The position numbers were made by a program, and so were the translations under genes. The notes under the pieces are model-generated. The model worked only from the letters and a program-made list of their open reading frames with translations. It was not told where the DNA came from and ran no database searches. From Fasciola hepatica (taxonomy: Eukaryota; Platyhelminthes; Trematoda; Plagiorchiida; Fasciolidae), in NCBI GenBank assembly GCA_948099385.1, contig CANUEZ040000107.1:5084001-5148000 (forward strand): a stretch of DNA of 64,000 bases, in the 5' to 3' direction. Below, piece after piece: positions 59,101 through 64,000 of the stretch (position 1 is the stretch's first letter; each line of letters starts with the position of its first letter).

Positions 59101-61483
59101 GGCCTTATGTGGTTCGCCACTCCAAGTTACAGAGTTAGGTTGCCGGTTTCACAGAAAAAACTCATGAAATTCATAACTCAGAGAAAATCATCGCTCATTT
59201 CTACTCAGTATTCATAACAGGAAAAACCTCTAGCTTTCACCAATATTCGTGGTTTGAACCACAATATTGATTCTGTTCACCATTTTCCTCCATCTTGTCC
59301 CCTTATTCTTGATTGAGACACAAATCTCCCCGACGTCGGATAATACCCATCTCCAATTTCCGAATGACTTTTTCCACTTCTCATTTTCATCTGAAGCTGA
59401 CGTCTGTGCCTACATCCACCAGTCAGTCGCTACCTTCTCTTCTTTTAACCAGTAATTCTGTAGCGTTTATCGTTCTCCCAACAGTAGCCATCACTCAGAT
59501 TTCGATTTATTGTCTTCTGGCATTGAGAACTTGTTTGTATCAGACCCCAGTCGCCGAGTTACCATTCTTGGTGACTTTAATGTCTACAGTGAGAACTGGC
59601 TTTTACACTTTTCTGACACTATGGCTGTAGTAAGTGAAACCGAAGCTTTCGCTTTGTTTAACAATCTAAATCAACTGGTTGACTTCCCAACACGCATTCC
59701 GGATCGGACTGGCGATCGTGCACACATCCTCGATATTCTACTCGCTTCCTTCCCCTCATAATCTCCGGCATTACCTCCCTTCCTCCACTGGGCTCATCGA
59801 ACCACTGTCTTCTTCTCCACCACCTTTTCTCGACACGTTCCTATGTGTAATTCCAGACACCCTTTTTGGCGTTGATTCAGCCAACTGGGATGGTTTTCGC
59901 GATTTTCTGGCCTCTTATCCCTGGGGTGACTATTGCTTCACTTCTGATGTTTCTTCCTCTGTTTCAAACTTTACTGGGACTGTTCTCCAAGGCGTGCTTC
60001 TTTTTATTCCACACTTTCAAACCTGGCCAACTGCGTTTTCCTGGGTGGTTTACCTACTCCTGCAATAACGCTGTGCGCTTAAAGAACTTGGCATTCAGAC
60101 GGTGTTCCTCTCCGCTACTCCCCAGTCTCGTAGTCTTTTCGTGCAGGCCAGAAAGCCAAGGATCGTTTCATCCGCCACAAAGCCGAACGTCTGGCATCCG
60201 CTACTGATAGCCGATCATTCTGGTCCCTCGCCAAGGCCGTTTCCTGTGATTTTTCACCCCTTCAATTTCTCCCGCATCTCTAACACCTCTGACTCTTTAG
60301 TTTGTGAACTCCATGAGAAAGCCGAGGATTTTGCTTATCGGGTTGCCTCTAATTCCACTTTATTCAACTCTTCTATTGTTCCACCTCCAACCACCAGAAA
60401 GGTCCGCCACACGTTACGGTCACTCAACCAAAATAAGCTACCTGGTCCGGATGGTATTCCACCCGTCGTACTAAAAATGTGTCAGTACCAATTTCAGGCC
60501 ATCTTCCTTGCTTTTCTCTCCAGTTTGGTACGTTTCTCGCCCCATGAAAGGAAGTCGTAGTTTCTGCTATTCCCAAACACGGCAACTCCTCCGATCCGAA
60601 CAACTGCCGTCCAATTCCCCTAACTTCTGTAATTTCGAAAGTCATGAAAACTATAATTTTCGACCAATTGCGATCGTTCCTCGAATGTGAAGGACTGCTA
60701 AGCGATCGTCAGTACGGGTTTCGACCTCGTCGTTCCACTGGTGATCTACTCGCCACGGTCTCGCACTCCTGGTCAGTGGCACTCGATAACCATGGAGAAA
60801 CACACGTGGTCTCACTAGATATGTCGAAGGCCTTTGACCGTGTCTGGCACAAAGGTTTACTGTCTAAATCGCCTTTTTGGGTTTCTTCCAGCCATTGTCT
60901 TATGGACATCGAGTTTTCTCAGTAACTGGATCATCTCCGTTTGTGTCGATGGGAAACAATCACAGCCTTTCGCCGTGAATTCTGGTGATTCACAAGGTTC
61001 TGCACTTTCACTCATCCTCTTTCCGATTTTCATTAATAATCTCTTATCCATCAGTTCCAACCCGATCCACACTTTTGGCGATGATGCCAACCACACACCA
61101 CCTTTTTTCGTATCCCATCTTCCACCGTGCCACCGCCCCCATCGACCACAACCATTGCGCCCCTGTGGCATCGCTGCTGCCACCTGTTTTTCCACATATT
61201 CCACAATTGTCCAAGGATTGATTTTTCCACTGCAGATAATGTAAATAATCAACTCTGGTTTGAATTCAGCCTTTTAATTTGTGTAATAACTCTGTTCCAG
61301 ATGTTTCGTCGGCTGAATGAACTCGGGGCTAATTTGGACGCGCAAAATTCCTCTGGTCTGACAGTTTTGCACATCAAAGTTCGAGAGAATGATCTTGAAG
61401 GCGTGCTGAATCTGCTAAACCAGGGCGTGGATACAAATCTAGGGGATAAAGATGGTGCAACACCGTTGCACTACGCTATTATG
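34412..61483 (+). CDS. PLA2G6: Calcium-independent phospholipase A2 group VIA (iPLA2-beta), N-terminal part, 7 exons, continues past the window
   Basis: Joining seven exons gives 377 residues in one phase-consistent frame with GT donors and AG acceptors at all six introns. The protein follows vertebrate PLA2G6 from its N terminus: an N-terminal region, a SWSVAHLA-like segment (here GWSASHVAASLSWSDVFKC), then ankyrin repeats (GLTPLRIAIGAKD, GCTVLHAAAAQES, GNTALNLACKK, YPIHLASNPT, GLTVLHIKVREND, GATPLHYAIM). In the family, ankyrin repeats mediate oligomerisation and the C-terminal patatin domain (GXSXG Ser and Asp dyad) hydrolyses sn-2 acyl chains of phospholipids. That domain is not in this window. 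Intron 3 is 16.6 kb and is built of retroelements. The exon sequences themselves show no stops or shifts, so the gene is probably active. Confidence 0.9.
34567..34692 (+). CDS. PLA2G6: PLA2G6-like exon 2
   Basis: Follows a 36-bp intron (acceptor CTTCAG at 34561-34566). Encodes CAVLYEQDGLFYYYKVANHF and onward to SPFAF, corresponding to the strand-rich N-terminal segment of the family. Donor GTTTGT at 34693. Confidence 0.8.
34738..34965 (+). CDS. PLA2G6: PLA2G6-like exon 3
   Basis: Acceptor CATCTAG (34731-34737) is chosen because it keeps the frame (45-bp intron); the later AG at 34754 would give an immediate stop. Encodes FRFQGDEEAGMAAFVHYYEV and REQCGWSASHVAASLSW. Strong donor GAG|GTAAGT at 34966. 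Confidence 0.85.
35822..36730 (+). pseudogene. RTE-C endonuclease (EEP)
   Basis: One + frame contains IASWNVRTLLDIGSQAITAR with a stop shortly after, then 36021-36731 with GLHGVAIAVSDEANKTLLS, VVAVYAPT, LLIAGKCNARIG (GDFNAR altered to GKCNAR, losing the Asp and Asn-adjacent context), TWYSKDGHTAHQIDYILV and GTDHTLVRARF (the SDH motif reads TDH). The catalytic Glu block falls in the broken part near 35930-36000. Related to the EEP seen in many RTE proteins; inactive here. Confidence 0.85.
36750..38310 (+). pseudogene. RTE-C reverse transcriptase
   Basis: The linker frame 36751-37020 (RRRQKDWISG, TMETAANYGDF) ends in a stop. The frame 37095-37520 has EITYVIRKLKNRKSPGEGGI, LLPLPKKGDR and CANYRGIRLIDVAAKIFSVL, then breaks near 37520, where motif A is degraded. 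The frame 37585-38022 has SGVRQGFPLSPMLFNYVIEC (motif B) and LEFAYDIVNLG in place of LEYADDIVLL. The frame 38030-38341 gives the thumb and tail until the RTE-B insertion. Confidence 0.85.
38311..40212 (-). mobile_element. RTE-like element family B, nested copy
   Basis: Minus-strand copy inserted in the RTE-C tail. The 3' end is a pure ATC/GAT microsatellite on the + side (38309-38328). The coding part reads N to C from about 40210 to 38515. Closely similar to the palindrome-arm copies but without their frame breaks in the palm. The 5' end is truncated within the EEP-RT linker at about 40205-40216. Confidence 0.85.
38515..40210 (-). pseudogene. RTE-B reverse transcriptase, best-preserved copy in the window
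   Basis: The frame 39383-40255 has RWAEYFKEQFSW, VESCIRLLRRGKAAGPDELP, SESLIVPIFKKGIRNDCSNH, QQAGFRPGRGCIDQSFTLRR, LFLDLKGAFDSVDRTSLFSV (motif A) and SGVRQGCPLSPFLFNFVMDE (motif B). After a frameshift near 39400, the frame 39118-39423 has CDLDYADDVFCLFE (motif C) and YLGSCVTTDES, and the thumb breaks near 39118-38886. The frame 38515-38886 is the tail (RCLWHVLRMANTRLPY, WGPKDPSTSWLETL). All polymerase motifs are visible but the frame is interrupted. Confidence 0.9.
40560..40846 (+). pseudogene. RTE-A fragment, 5' part of a split copy
   Basis: Frames with GWSVIAYTEVAFSLC-like and, at 40671-40853, RCRVYPAEVKSVLSYGSETW, RRLPSFGQQCIRSIAQIWRK: the thumb part of RTE-A. It stops where an unrelated insert begins and resumes at about 41280. 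Confidence 0.7.
40847..41278. mobile_element. Unidentified ~430-bp insertion splitting an RTE-A copy
   Basis: RTE-A homology ends at about 40846 (after the HRI- codons) and resumes at about 41279 (GAGGTTAAGCGTAGGGTGTTGGG, the EV-RRVLG block). The insert has no long frame and resembles nothing else in the window. A short palindromic pair (CTGACTATCAGTCAG) occurs at 41067-41081. It could be a SINE or MITE. Confidence 0.5.
41279..41765 (+). pseudogene. RTE-A tail and 3' UTR, 3' part of the split copy
   Basis: Tail landmarks (GGGACATGTTTAACGCATGCCC, CCACCTATAGATTTCATCGG, then AGTGATATGGCTAGGTGTCG) are followed by the usual 3' UTR and a short CTGAACTGAGC end near 41750. Confidence 0.75.
41912..41983. 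repeat. (TA)n microsatellite
   Basis: About 70 bp of alternating TA with one GT interruption. The flank that follows (41984-42050) resembles the flank of the TA tract at 56082-56149. Confidence 0.95.
42200..44394 (-). pseudogene. RTE-D reverse transcriptase and linker
   Basis: The frame 43595-43891 has FNWPLVSASPIALPTHAQWS and EIRREIRALGRHKAPGSDGL. The frame 43402-43674 has ESIVVPIFKKGSHSDCADHW and GVSLIPIASKL. Later frames hold the degraded motif A/B area (RTTIIVSLDIRTSFDS near 43300 by frame mixing). The frame 42778-43062 has VIDLEYADDITLLSDNASAV (motif C intact). The tail (VYVTAVCIVLLHG near 42670, RRLSLFD) continues with several stops. Confidence 0.8.
44401..44541 (-). repeat. Gypsy 3' LTR
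   Basis: Matches the solo LTR at 33687-33859 with a ~24-bp deletion near 44478. It keeps the TATA-like GCATATAAACGG (minus strand). A purine-rich stretch (minus strand GGCAGGGGCGAA, about 44542-44555) precedes it and may be the polypurine tract. Confidence 0.8.
44542..44934 (-). other. Gypsy 3' region between integrase and LTR
   Basis: A minus frame (44649-44846) reads LDAPDHSDIIDSTIKRPSEP; low-complexity C-terminal pol or untranslated sequence. No envelope-like gene. Confidence 0.5.
44935..46100 (-). pseudogene. Gypsy RNase H and integrase
   Basis: The frame 44935-45945 begins in the RNase H end (HFLVGCHFKLITDQRSVAFM, IYRPGSQNHVTDTLSR). It continues with an HHCC-like zinc-binding region (SALHNSLCHPGVKRMYHFI, YCQTCAEIK) and the integrase core: RLSIDFKGRLP (first Asp), LIHSDRGSSFIS (second Asp) and CNGQVERPNRTLWKS (Glu). 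All three catalytic residues are present. The RNase H start (46100-45950) is in another frame. Confidence 0.9.
46108..46941 (-). pseudogene. Gypsy reverse transcriptase
   Basis: The 277-aa minus frame has EVERLLQSGIIEPSNSPWRA, RMVVDYSQTINQYTFLNAYP, YSTLDLTSAYHRIPIR (motif A), IPFGVRNGMACFQRTID and FVYVDNLVICGTTEQEH, where the catalytic YVDD is YVDN. Loss of the second Asp would abolish polymerase activity. The 5' Met may be internal, as the pol frame is continuous with the protease in relatives. Confidence 0.9.
47012..47420 (-). pseudogene. Gypsy protease
   Basis: A minus frame near 47290-47330 reads VHDLIDSGSSLSYIS, with the DSG aspartic protease motif, flanked by VNNIP upstream. The downstream part is shifted into the frame 47012-47278. 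Confidence 0.7.
47478..48226 (-). pseudogene. Gypsy gag
   Basis: Minus frames contain a capsid-like stretch (YGQSLNQFLQKLKTPSADCD, EGFIRDAFICGLSSNHIRQR) followed in the frame 47478-47750 by two zinc-knuckle-like blocks: CYFCGLARPSRTNC and CKSCGKKRHFQ. In the first, the His position appears as Pro; after the second a stop replaces the residue before the last V-C. A frame break occurs near 48000-48130, next to a run of eight T. Confidence 0.8.
48227..48364 (-). repeat. Gypsy 5' LTR
   Basis: Begins (minus strand) TGTGGTGAAC. It lacks the ~35 bp that include the TATA-like box found in the other two LTRs. Confidence 0.8.
48371..48890 (-). pseudogene. RTE-D endonuclease (EEP), N-terminal part
   Basis: The minus frame 48555-48881 has DPQDAVARLSSDSVALRQRA, LLVVSAYESPHCRSDDLHQR and ADIVIVTGDMNARA (GDFNA motif). 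A stop follows, then TWRPPSSSR- and WRSCIQDC-type blocks up to the Gypsy boundary. Confidence 0.75.
48900..49400 (+). pseudogene. RTE-A tail fragment
   Basis: Plus-strand tail landmarks: the frame 49035-49280 has VRSVRLSVWGPRDPPYGWIE and LSDIATCRDQWSSSFRVLS. It is preceded by a scrap of the FEYRYLLGISRIWW region (48915-48960). It abuts the 5' side of RTE-D. Confidence 0.7.
49440..51500 (-). mobile_element. Second Gypsy-type element, heavily decayed
   Basis: Minus-strand pieces in Gypsy order: protease (51203-51409: CTDLLLGHDFLEPHQKIGIS), RT start (51180-50930: YRAQVLITTN), RNase H (50560-50260: RHIEHVLESLKTALQNSSP, LIETDTSDIATVATVN) and integrase end (49690-49440: NDRVERLNETLWKAIQLKLK). No LTR found. 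It ends about 80 bp before exon 4 of the phospholipase gene. Confidence 0.75.
51583..51766 (+). CDS. PLA2G6: PLA2G6-like exon 4 (ankyrin repeats)
   Basis: Acceptor TTGGTTAG ends at 51582 and the first base completes the split Ser codon AG|T. Encodes LLNRYDPLSGLTPLRIAIGA and DENGCTVLHAAAAQESDKLL: two ankyrin units with the TPL/TVLH hallmark. Donor TCG|GTAAGT, phase 0. The preceding intron is 16,617 bp. Confidence 0.9.
51767..52242. other. Intron 4, unique AT-rich part
   Basis: No repeat or gene recognised. Confidence 0.3.
52243..52301. repeat. (TA)n microsatellite
   Basis: About 59 bp of alternating TA. Its flanks differ from those of the other two TA tracts. Confidence 0.95.
52345..52738 (+). 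repeat. Dispersed repeat Y, copy 1
   Basis: About 395 bp, inverted at 63365-63758 with few differences (coordinate sum about 116103). Contains AACGGAAATAAACGTATCACC and, near its end, a short frame MSRKIKNSQEIQNTIEDLRT. It could be an LTR plus the start of gag, or a SINE-like unit; class unknown. Confidence 0.8.
52955..53222 (+). mobile_element. tRNA-derived SINE, copy 1
   Basis: The head has an A-box-like TGGTTTAGAGCG and a consensus B box GGTTCGAATCC, spaced as in a tRNA gene. The body has CACTCCAAGTTTCATGGTCTGG and ends in AATAAAAAGG. The same body follows a degenerate head at 58345. Confidence 0.75.
53223..54255. other. Intron 4, remainder
   Basis: Holds one unexplained 91-aa frame (53548-53823, IEQCYIVLTLEFNVDPIDV); no match that I recognise and no conserved position in the phospholipase family. 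Confidence 0.3.
54256..54449 (+). CDS. PLA2G6: PLA2G6-like exon 5 (ankyrin repeats)
   Basis: Acceptor GTGTAACAG, phase 0. Encodes DINSVNDDGNTALNLACKKP, then ELLLNAGADPLIG and DLPFHQAVVADSIE. In the family the same position reads like NQVNNQGLTPLHLAC and later YPIHSAM. Donor GA|GTAAGT, phase 2. Confidence 0.9.
54450..56077. other. Intron 5, first part
   Basis: No recognised element. Overlapping frames on both strands at 55022-55393 match nothing known to me. Confidence 0.3.
56082..56149. repeat. (TA)n microsatellite with conserved 3' flank
   Basis: About 68 bp of TA followed by ATCACATCGGCTTGAAATCA; the tract at 41912-41983 is followed by ATCACATTGGTTCGGAAGTA. A G-rich run follows at about 56210-56230. 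Confidence 0.9.
56295..56620 (+). pseudogene. RTE-A fragment
   Basis: Plus frames read IRLSVKDRVYTAA, then the CLRSI-like block and GEHRIGNAQVNRKVLG (56455-56510), joined directly to RTE 3' UTR sequence, so the middle of the tail is deleted. Confidence 0.65.
56640..56840 (-). pseudogene. RTE-A tail fragment, opposite strand
   Basis: Minus-strand equivalents of the tail (TTCATATTATTTAATGTCTC, AGACTTCTTCGGTGAACGCC). Same family, inverted relative to the neighbour at 56295. Confidence 0.55.
57290..57600 (+). pseudogene. RTE-A 3' end fragment
   Basis: GTATGAAAACCTTGACC-like start, GTGATATGGCTAGTTATCG, then the 3' UTR and the ACTGAACTAAACTGAATAAG end. Confidence 0.65.
57601..57932. other. Intron 5, last part
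   Basis: AT-rich; the polypyrimidine tract and acceptor ATTTCGCAG close it. Confidence 0.4.
57933..58029 (+). CDS. PLA2G6: PLA2G6-like exon 6
   Basis: Acceptor ATTTCGCAG; the first A completes GA|A. Encodes CVDLIYKYCPQALNCQQPST and DYPIHLASNPT, corresponding to the repeat with the TPLHWA-type motif in vertebrates. Donor ACG|GTGAGT, phase 0. Confidence 0.9.
58345..58625 (+). mobile_element. tRNA-derived SINE, copy 2
   Basis: Head GGTTTAGAGCATTTGCTTACC with B-box-like AGATTCGAACG, then a body sharing CACTCCAAGTTTCACAGTTT with copy 1 and ending in AATTAAAAATA. Confidence 0.7.
59055..59155 (+). mobile_element. tRNA-derived SINE, partial copy 3
   Basis: Shares CACTCCAAGTTACAGAGTTAGGTTGCCGG-type body sequence (short block) and a GCC-GTGGTAGTGCCACCGCC part of the head, with the middle deleted. 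Confidence 0.55.
59230..61150 (+). mobile_element. Jockey-type non-LTR retrotransposon, 3'-incomplete
   Basis: Plus strand: EEP at 59240-59760 (ending VTILGDFNVYSENWLLHF and RAHILDILLASFPS), linker, and RT at 60370-61130 (RSLNQNKLPGPDGIPPVVLK, YGFRPRRSTGDLLATVSHSW, VVSLDMSKAFDRVWHKGLLS with motif A, SGDSQGSALSLILFPIFIN). In motif C, FGDDANHT replaces YADD. Homology fades at about 61150, only 150 bp before exon 7. Several stops. Confidence 0.8.
61301..61483 (+). CDS. PLA2G6: PLA2G6-like exon 7 (ankyrin repeats)
   Basis: Acceptor CTGTTCCAG, 61 codons, phase 0 at both ends. Encodes LNELGANLDAQNSSGLTVLH, NLLNQGVDTNLGD and GATPLHYAIM, matching the family's …TPLHLAM repeat. Donor ATG|GTAAGA. The next exon is not in the window. 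Confidence 0.9.
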
Positions 61484-62155
61484 GTAAGACTCAATAACGA
61501 TAGTCGTGCATATTGCAAACGGTTAACCGACCGTAGGTGCGTGTTTTCCACTTTAAAAATAGGATAAACCTGGACTGTTTGTTGATGCACGATATTTTTT
61601 CGGTGAGACTCATTGTTAGATAAGGTTATCTTTTTCTTCTAATTCGTATCTACTGATGCAGACAAGTATATTATATGTGCACAAAACCGCTCAGTTATCG
61701 AGTTGTTTAGAAATCCTAATTGCATCTGTGCCTAGTGTGATACCATCCTGGGTTAATCGAACTTTCTGAGCTAAGGAGATCCATCGAATTGGGAGGTTTG
61801 GAATTAGACAGTACCCAGTGGCGTAGACGTAGTGACTGATAAGGTTAACATTACGTTACGATGAACCAAGTGAAAATGTCCTTTTAGGCGATAATAAAAC
61901 AGCGCGTAATGGGAACTCGATTGATTAGTTTTCGCACATTACATGTAGAGCACAAAATGGCATGAAACCAGTCCGGTTTTTATATGATAACTTCTGAACC
62001 AAACAACTTAAAGTGATCAAATTTTGCGTGCTGACGTGTCAACCCGCTACTACATAAAATTTGCACATAGATTTGAAAGTTACATAATCTTATTTTACCC
62101 ATTCTGGGCAGATGGCACAAAAAAGCAGCGGGTTATGGAACACAGTGACTTTTAT
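61484..62155. other. Intron 7, first part
   Basis: AT-rich, no recognised element before the Tc1-like relic. Confidence 0.35.
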
Positions 62156-62159
62156 TGAT

Positions 62160-63010
62160 AAGAAGACTGAAACACAAAAGGTCCAGTCCCGCTTCTGATG
62201 ACGTTCCGGTTGGTTTCATGTTCTATGTTGTCTGGTTATTGAGTGCGATGAGTGTCAACTCGCGCAGTGCCGCCAACTCTCGTCCGTATAGACTTGCCTC
62301 GATATTAGACCCCAGACAATTCCAATCGGGTTCAAGTTTGGACTGTGAACGGGCCAGTCCATAGTCTTTCATGTTTCGATATAATAGTCACATTCTGGCG
62401 GGGTTGGCCGTGTTTATGACCAGTTTGTCATGTTGAGATGTCATGGTTCTTGGTCGGTTTTAGCTATTTTCGGAGCAGAAATTCACTTAATTTTTTGATG
62501 TATGAACCAGCCGTCTTCGTCGTTTCTTAGTCTGCAAGCTGAGATTTCCCTTGATCAAAAACTGCACCCCAGACCATCACAGAGCCATCATCGAAGGCTC
62601 AATGACTGAAGTCCAACATGCTTTTCCTAAAGTTGTGTCAGTGGTGCATACTTTCATCGGGGCCGTTAAAAAGTGTACTTTTTCTCATCGCTACGCATCA
62701 CATCATTCCATTTAGGATTCCGAGTGATATGATTTGTGACTCGTTGCTTTCCAGTTTGAAATTGATGACCATCCAAGGCTGTGATCTTATGGTTCTGTAC
62801 TTTAGATGTAGCGCACACTGAAAGAGTTGTTCTACACACCAAATTCTTAGTTTCAGTGAGTGGAAGAAGAAAACGGGATGCTTTTGTAACGTCCCGCGAA
62901 ACAGCGATCTATGTGACCTCTGAATAAAGTGCTGACTTGAGAGAATCGGTCCTCCTTTCCTCACAGTTATCTCACGCAGAATACCTTCAGTTAGTTGATT
63001 TCTGATCAAT
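62160..63010 (-). pseudogene. Tc1/mariner-type transposase relic
   Basis: Minus-strand frames read, in order, QLTEGILREITVRKG (63000), an AFDDGSVMVWGA block near 62600-62580 (family motif DGSVMVWGA around the second catalytic region) and MDWPVHSPNLNPIGIVWGLI near 62365-62310, equivalent to DWP-x-SPDLNPIE-W. Frameshifts and stops throughout; the catalytic D of SPDLNP reads N. No terminal repeats identified. Confidence 0.75.
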
Positions 63011-63364
63011 AGAGCTTATTTCAAGTACCAGAAGTGTACATCTAACGTGATTATATTACTTTTATATATCCCGTATGGAATAAGCGAAAAGTAACGTTGA
63101 TGCTCAGCTGCTCGTCTGTGAATCATTCGTACAAACCAGAAAAAACTGTGTTGAATCCAGTTCTCATATGGGTTTGATCAACTGAGAGATTGCTATCGTT
63201 GCTGGGCATTTACCTGTCATCTATGTCTTGGAGGTATGAACGTATGTTCGCCTGAAACGGAAACCTAGATGGTATAGGTAGATTCACCAATCTTGTCCAT
63301 TTCAGATCACTGATCTGTTCCCGTAATTTCTCGAGCTCAGTTGGACAGCTTTAGTGTAAATGCC
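63011..63364. other. Intron 7, between Tc1 relic and repeat Y
   Basis: No feature recognised. Confidence 0.3.
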
Positions 63365-63758
63365 GATCACGGAATAGGATGCGCGTGGACCGCGTATGTC
63401 CTAGGATGAAATTCATTGCAACTACTGTCCCTTGATGGTTGTAATAATTGGAATCTGAAGCATAGTAGTCACTTGGTGGCATTGCAAAAGGTCCGCAAAT
63501 CTTCAACAGTGTTTTGAATCTCTTGGCTGTTTTTGATCTTTCTAGACATGACTCAAAAGTCACTCAGTTCGTAGCTGATAGCGATGCACAGTGAAAAAGG
63601 GATAATTACTCCATATCGAGTGAATGCTTATGGTGATACGTTTATTTCCGTTGAGCAGGCAGGGAGCGAAAACGAAATAAAGTACATTATTGTTTACGAT
63701 AGGGTAGTACCGGCCCTCGTTCACAGTCGTGTCACGTGAGTCCCAGCAAGATGGTCAC
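63365..63758 (-). repeat. Dispersed repeat Y, copy 2 (inverted)
   Basis: Inverted copy of 52345-52738; the small frame 63351-63563 on the minus strand begins with the same ~40 residues as the frame at 52540. With copy 1 it brackets exons 5-7. Confidence 0.8.
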
Positions 63759-64000
63759 CTGAAGGCCTTATTTTTCTGTTTTTGAACTTTATCAGGTCAT
63801 TCAAATGAATATCACTTATCAGTGTGGTTTATGTCATGATTCGATTGGTTTATTTACTCCTTTGTCTGTCAAATAGCCATCGTCCCACTGATTTCTCTCT
63901 TGTGTGAGCTGCTGTTGGCTGTCTTTTTTTTTCTGTCTCTCCTAATTACTTATTCTTTGTTATTTGAGATTTTATAGGAAAGCATGGTTAATGCTTGTTA

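Overview
This is a eukaryotic, TE-saturated genomic window, most probably from a digenean trematode (liver-fluke type, with the large introns seen in Fasciolidae and relatives). Reasons: RTE-like and CR1/Jockey-like non-LTR elements, a Gypsy element of the kind known from flukes and a Penelope-like element dominate the sequence; 36- and 45-bp introns sit beside a 16.6-kb intron; and there is no operon-like or prokaryotic coding. The species is inference. Family labels A-D, X and Y are mine.

Only one cellular gene is recognisable. It lies on the + strand from 34412 to beyond the right edge. Seven exons (34412-34530, 34567-34692, 34738-34965, 51583-51766, 54256-54449, 57933-58029, 61301-61483) join in phase with GT/AG at every junction. 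They encode about 377 residues matching the N-terminal region and ankyrin repeats of group VIA calcium-independent phospholipase A2 (PLA2G6/iPLA2-beta). The patatin-like catalytic half must lie to the right of the window. The introns are filled with transposable elements.

Layout. 1-2885: element with ~300-bp terminal inverted repeats and no recognisable transposase, cut by the left edge. 2886-6260: minus-strand RTE-A copy split by a Penelope-like insertion (4301-5579) with a 13-bp target-site duplication. 6780-9270: two decayed CR1/Jockey-type RT fragments. 9580-14080: a nearly complete but broken CR1-like element and a second 3' end. 14368-24808: a giant inverted repeat, two 4,352-bp arms that look almost identical around a 1,737-bp spacer, each arm carrying an RTE-B copy and an X repeat. 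24541-34005: RTE fragments, including one RTE-A copy inserted into another in the opposite direction, and a solo LTR. 34412-34965: first three exons of the phospholipase gene. 35095-51500 (intron 3): RTE-C split by a nested RTE-B, RTE-A split by an unknown insert, RTE-D split by a full-length Gypsy, and a second decayed Gypsy. 51583-61483: exons 4-7, with SINEs, a dispersed repeat Y, TA microsatellites, RTE-A debris and a Jockey-type element in the introns. 61484-64000: next intron, with a Tc1/mariner relic and the inverted second copy of repeat Y.

No intact transposable-element gene was found; nearly all have frameshifts, stops or deletions. The most notable structural signals are the near-perfect 4.35-kb palindrome, a 410-bp apparently identical tract shared by two otherwise diverged inverted RTE-A copies (probable gene conversion), and several datable nested insertions.
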